A DNA stretch of 5,219 bases. Source: Chloroflexota bacterium (GTDB lineage: Bacteria > Chloroflexota > Chloroflexia > Thermomicrobiales > UBA6265). A program made the translations under genes and the position numbers. The stretch spans positions 1 to 5,219 of the forward strand of contig JAEZJB010000326.1 in NCBI GenBank assembly GCA_023415845.1, read 5' to 3'. Positions 4,636 through 5,219 of the stretch are shown here, one piece after another (within the stretch, counting starts at the first letter, position 1; each line of letters starts with the position of its first letter). The notes under the pieces were generated by a model. That model saw nothing but the letters and a program-made list of their open reading frames with translations. It was not told the origin of the DNA and did no database searches.

Positions 4636-5219
4636 TACCAGGTATCCGGATGCGCAGAGGCCATGGCGCGGACTGCCAGTTCATCAACTCGCTGGACGAA
4701 CGCCCGTAGCTCGTCCTCTCCGCCCGTGATGGTGCAACCAGCTGCTCTGGGGTGACCTCCGCCGCCGAACTCTGCGGCAATTGCCGCGACGTCGACTTCC
4801 CGCTCCATGCTCCTCATGCTGACCCGCCAGCCATCCGAGTTGCGATGAAGCATGGCGGCAACCAACGAGCCCTCCGTGCCCAGCAGAAAGTTCACCATCC
4901 CCTCGGCTTCGACCGGAGTCGCCCCACAGGTCTCGAACACGTCAGGCGTCAATTCCGTGTAGATCAGCGTGCCCTGCCATCGAACTCGTTGCAATCCCTT
5001 CTCCCAAAGGCACACGGACGACCGGGGCTTGAGACGAAACAGGGAATCGACGATCGGTCCAGGGTTGGCCCCGGCATCGACAAGATCGGCTGCGGTACGC
5101 ATCGTTCTGGAGGTGGTGGAATCCGTTCGTAATCCCAGGGTGTCACCGTAGATGCCTGACAGCAGGCACTGGGCGATGTCGCTGGTCAGTTCGGTACCCC
5201 AGCTGGCGAGAATATCGGT
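4635..5219 (-). CDS. DHH/DHHA1-family phosphoesterase, NrnA-like (partial, N-terminus outside window)
   Basis: The right edge cuts this gene; 194 C-terminal residues are visible. Members degrade short oligoribonucleotides (nanoRNA) and/or dephosphorylate pAp, and some act on cyclic dinucleotides or their linear products. Visible residues 22-38 (GIYGDTLGLRTDSTTSR) match the end of the DHH domain, with the conserved D26. DAGANPGPIVDSLF follows. The DHHA1 domain contains VSMRSMEREVDVAAIAAEF and the substrate-binding glycine motif GGGGHPRAAG (152-161). An ATG at 5100-5102 is internal, not the start, because clear homology continues upstream to the window edge. The gene commonly follows rbfA and precedes truB in bacteria, and here its TAA shares a base with the truB ATG. 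The exact substrate is not decided by sequence; the DHH motif itself is outside the window. Confidence 0.92.
   Translation of the reverse strand, partial: TDILASWGTELTSDIAQCLLSGIYGDTLGLRTDSTTSRTMRTAADLVDAGANPGPIVDSLFRLKPRSSVCLWEKGLQRVRWQGTLIYTELTPDVFETCGATPVEAEGMVNFLLGTEGSLVAAMLHRNSDGWRVSMRSMEREVDVAAIAAEFGGGGHPRAAGCTITGGEDELRAFVQRVDELAVRAMASAHPDTW

Noticed and set aside
4418..4780. Minus-strand 120-codon frame overlapping truB and the phosphoesterase
   Set aside because: It is a frame-shifted reading of two clearly identified genes with arginine/serine-rich, low-information sequence.

Overview
The window is a bacterial chromosomal segment, moderately GC-rich (high fifties percent, judged by eye). 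It is dominated by one minus-strand block of translation and RNA-metabolism genes. Read in the direction of transcription (right to left) the order is: the C-terminal part of a DHH/DHHA1 phosphoesterase (NrnA-like), truB, ribF, infC, rpmI, rplT, a TrmH/SpoU-family RNA 2'-O-methyltransferase and, after a 135-bp gap, an HU-family DNA-binding protein. The left edge carries what looks like the tail of a convergent plus-strand gene that I do not recognise. No mobile element, CRISPR array, tRNA or rRNA gene is visible.

The source organism cannot be fixed from this window. The nrnA-truB-ribF run, usually found behind nusA-infB-rbfA, joined to infC-rpmI-rplT and a SpoU methylase would fit a Chloroflexota-type genome (for example a Thermomicrobia-like lineage). 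That is an inference from gene order and protein flavour, not a demonstrated assignment.

Layout. Positions 4635-5219 hold the phosphoesterase (start outside the window), whose stop codon shares one base with the truB start (TAATG). truB (3712-4635) is followed by ribF (2777-3709) after only 2 nt. A 139-nt gap then precedes infC and holds a hairpin with a U-tract plus a mutually exclusive alternative pairing, which is an attenuator-like arrangement. infC (2056-2637) appears to start at an ATT codon behind a perfect AGGAGG, and overlaps rpmI (1878-2087) by 32 nt. A 72-nt gap containing a perfect 16-bp palindrome separates rpmI from rplT (1440-1805). The methyltransferase (611-1426) starts, probably at TTG, 13 nt after the rplT stop. 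The gene for HU (203-475) has its own leader with small repeats, and a GC-rich hairpin lies between it and the left-edge ORF.

Together these genes cover degradation of tiny RNAs and pNp/pAp (NrnA family), tRNA psi55 formation (TruB), FMN/FAD synthesis (RibF), initiation factor IF3, the 50S proteins L35 and L20, and an rRNA/tRNA ribose methylase. The most interesting content is regulatory: control of infC-rpmI-rplT by an unusual start codon, a leader attenuator and an intercistronic hairpin in front of rplT. These resemble in logic the L20/IF3 autoregulation known from Escherichia coli and Bacillus subtilis, but their sequences would have to be tested. I see no wholly new system here.
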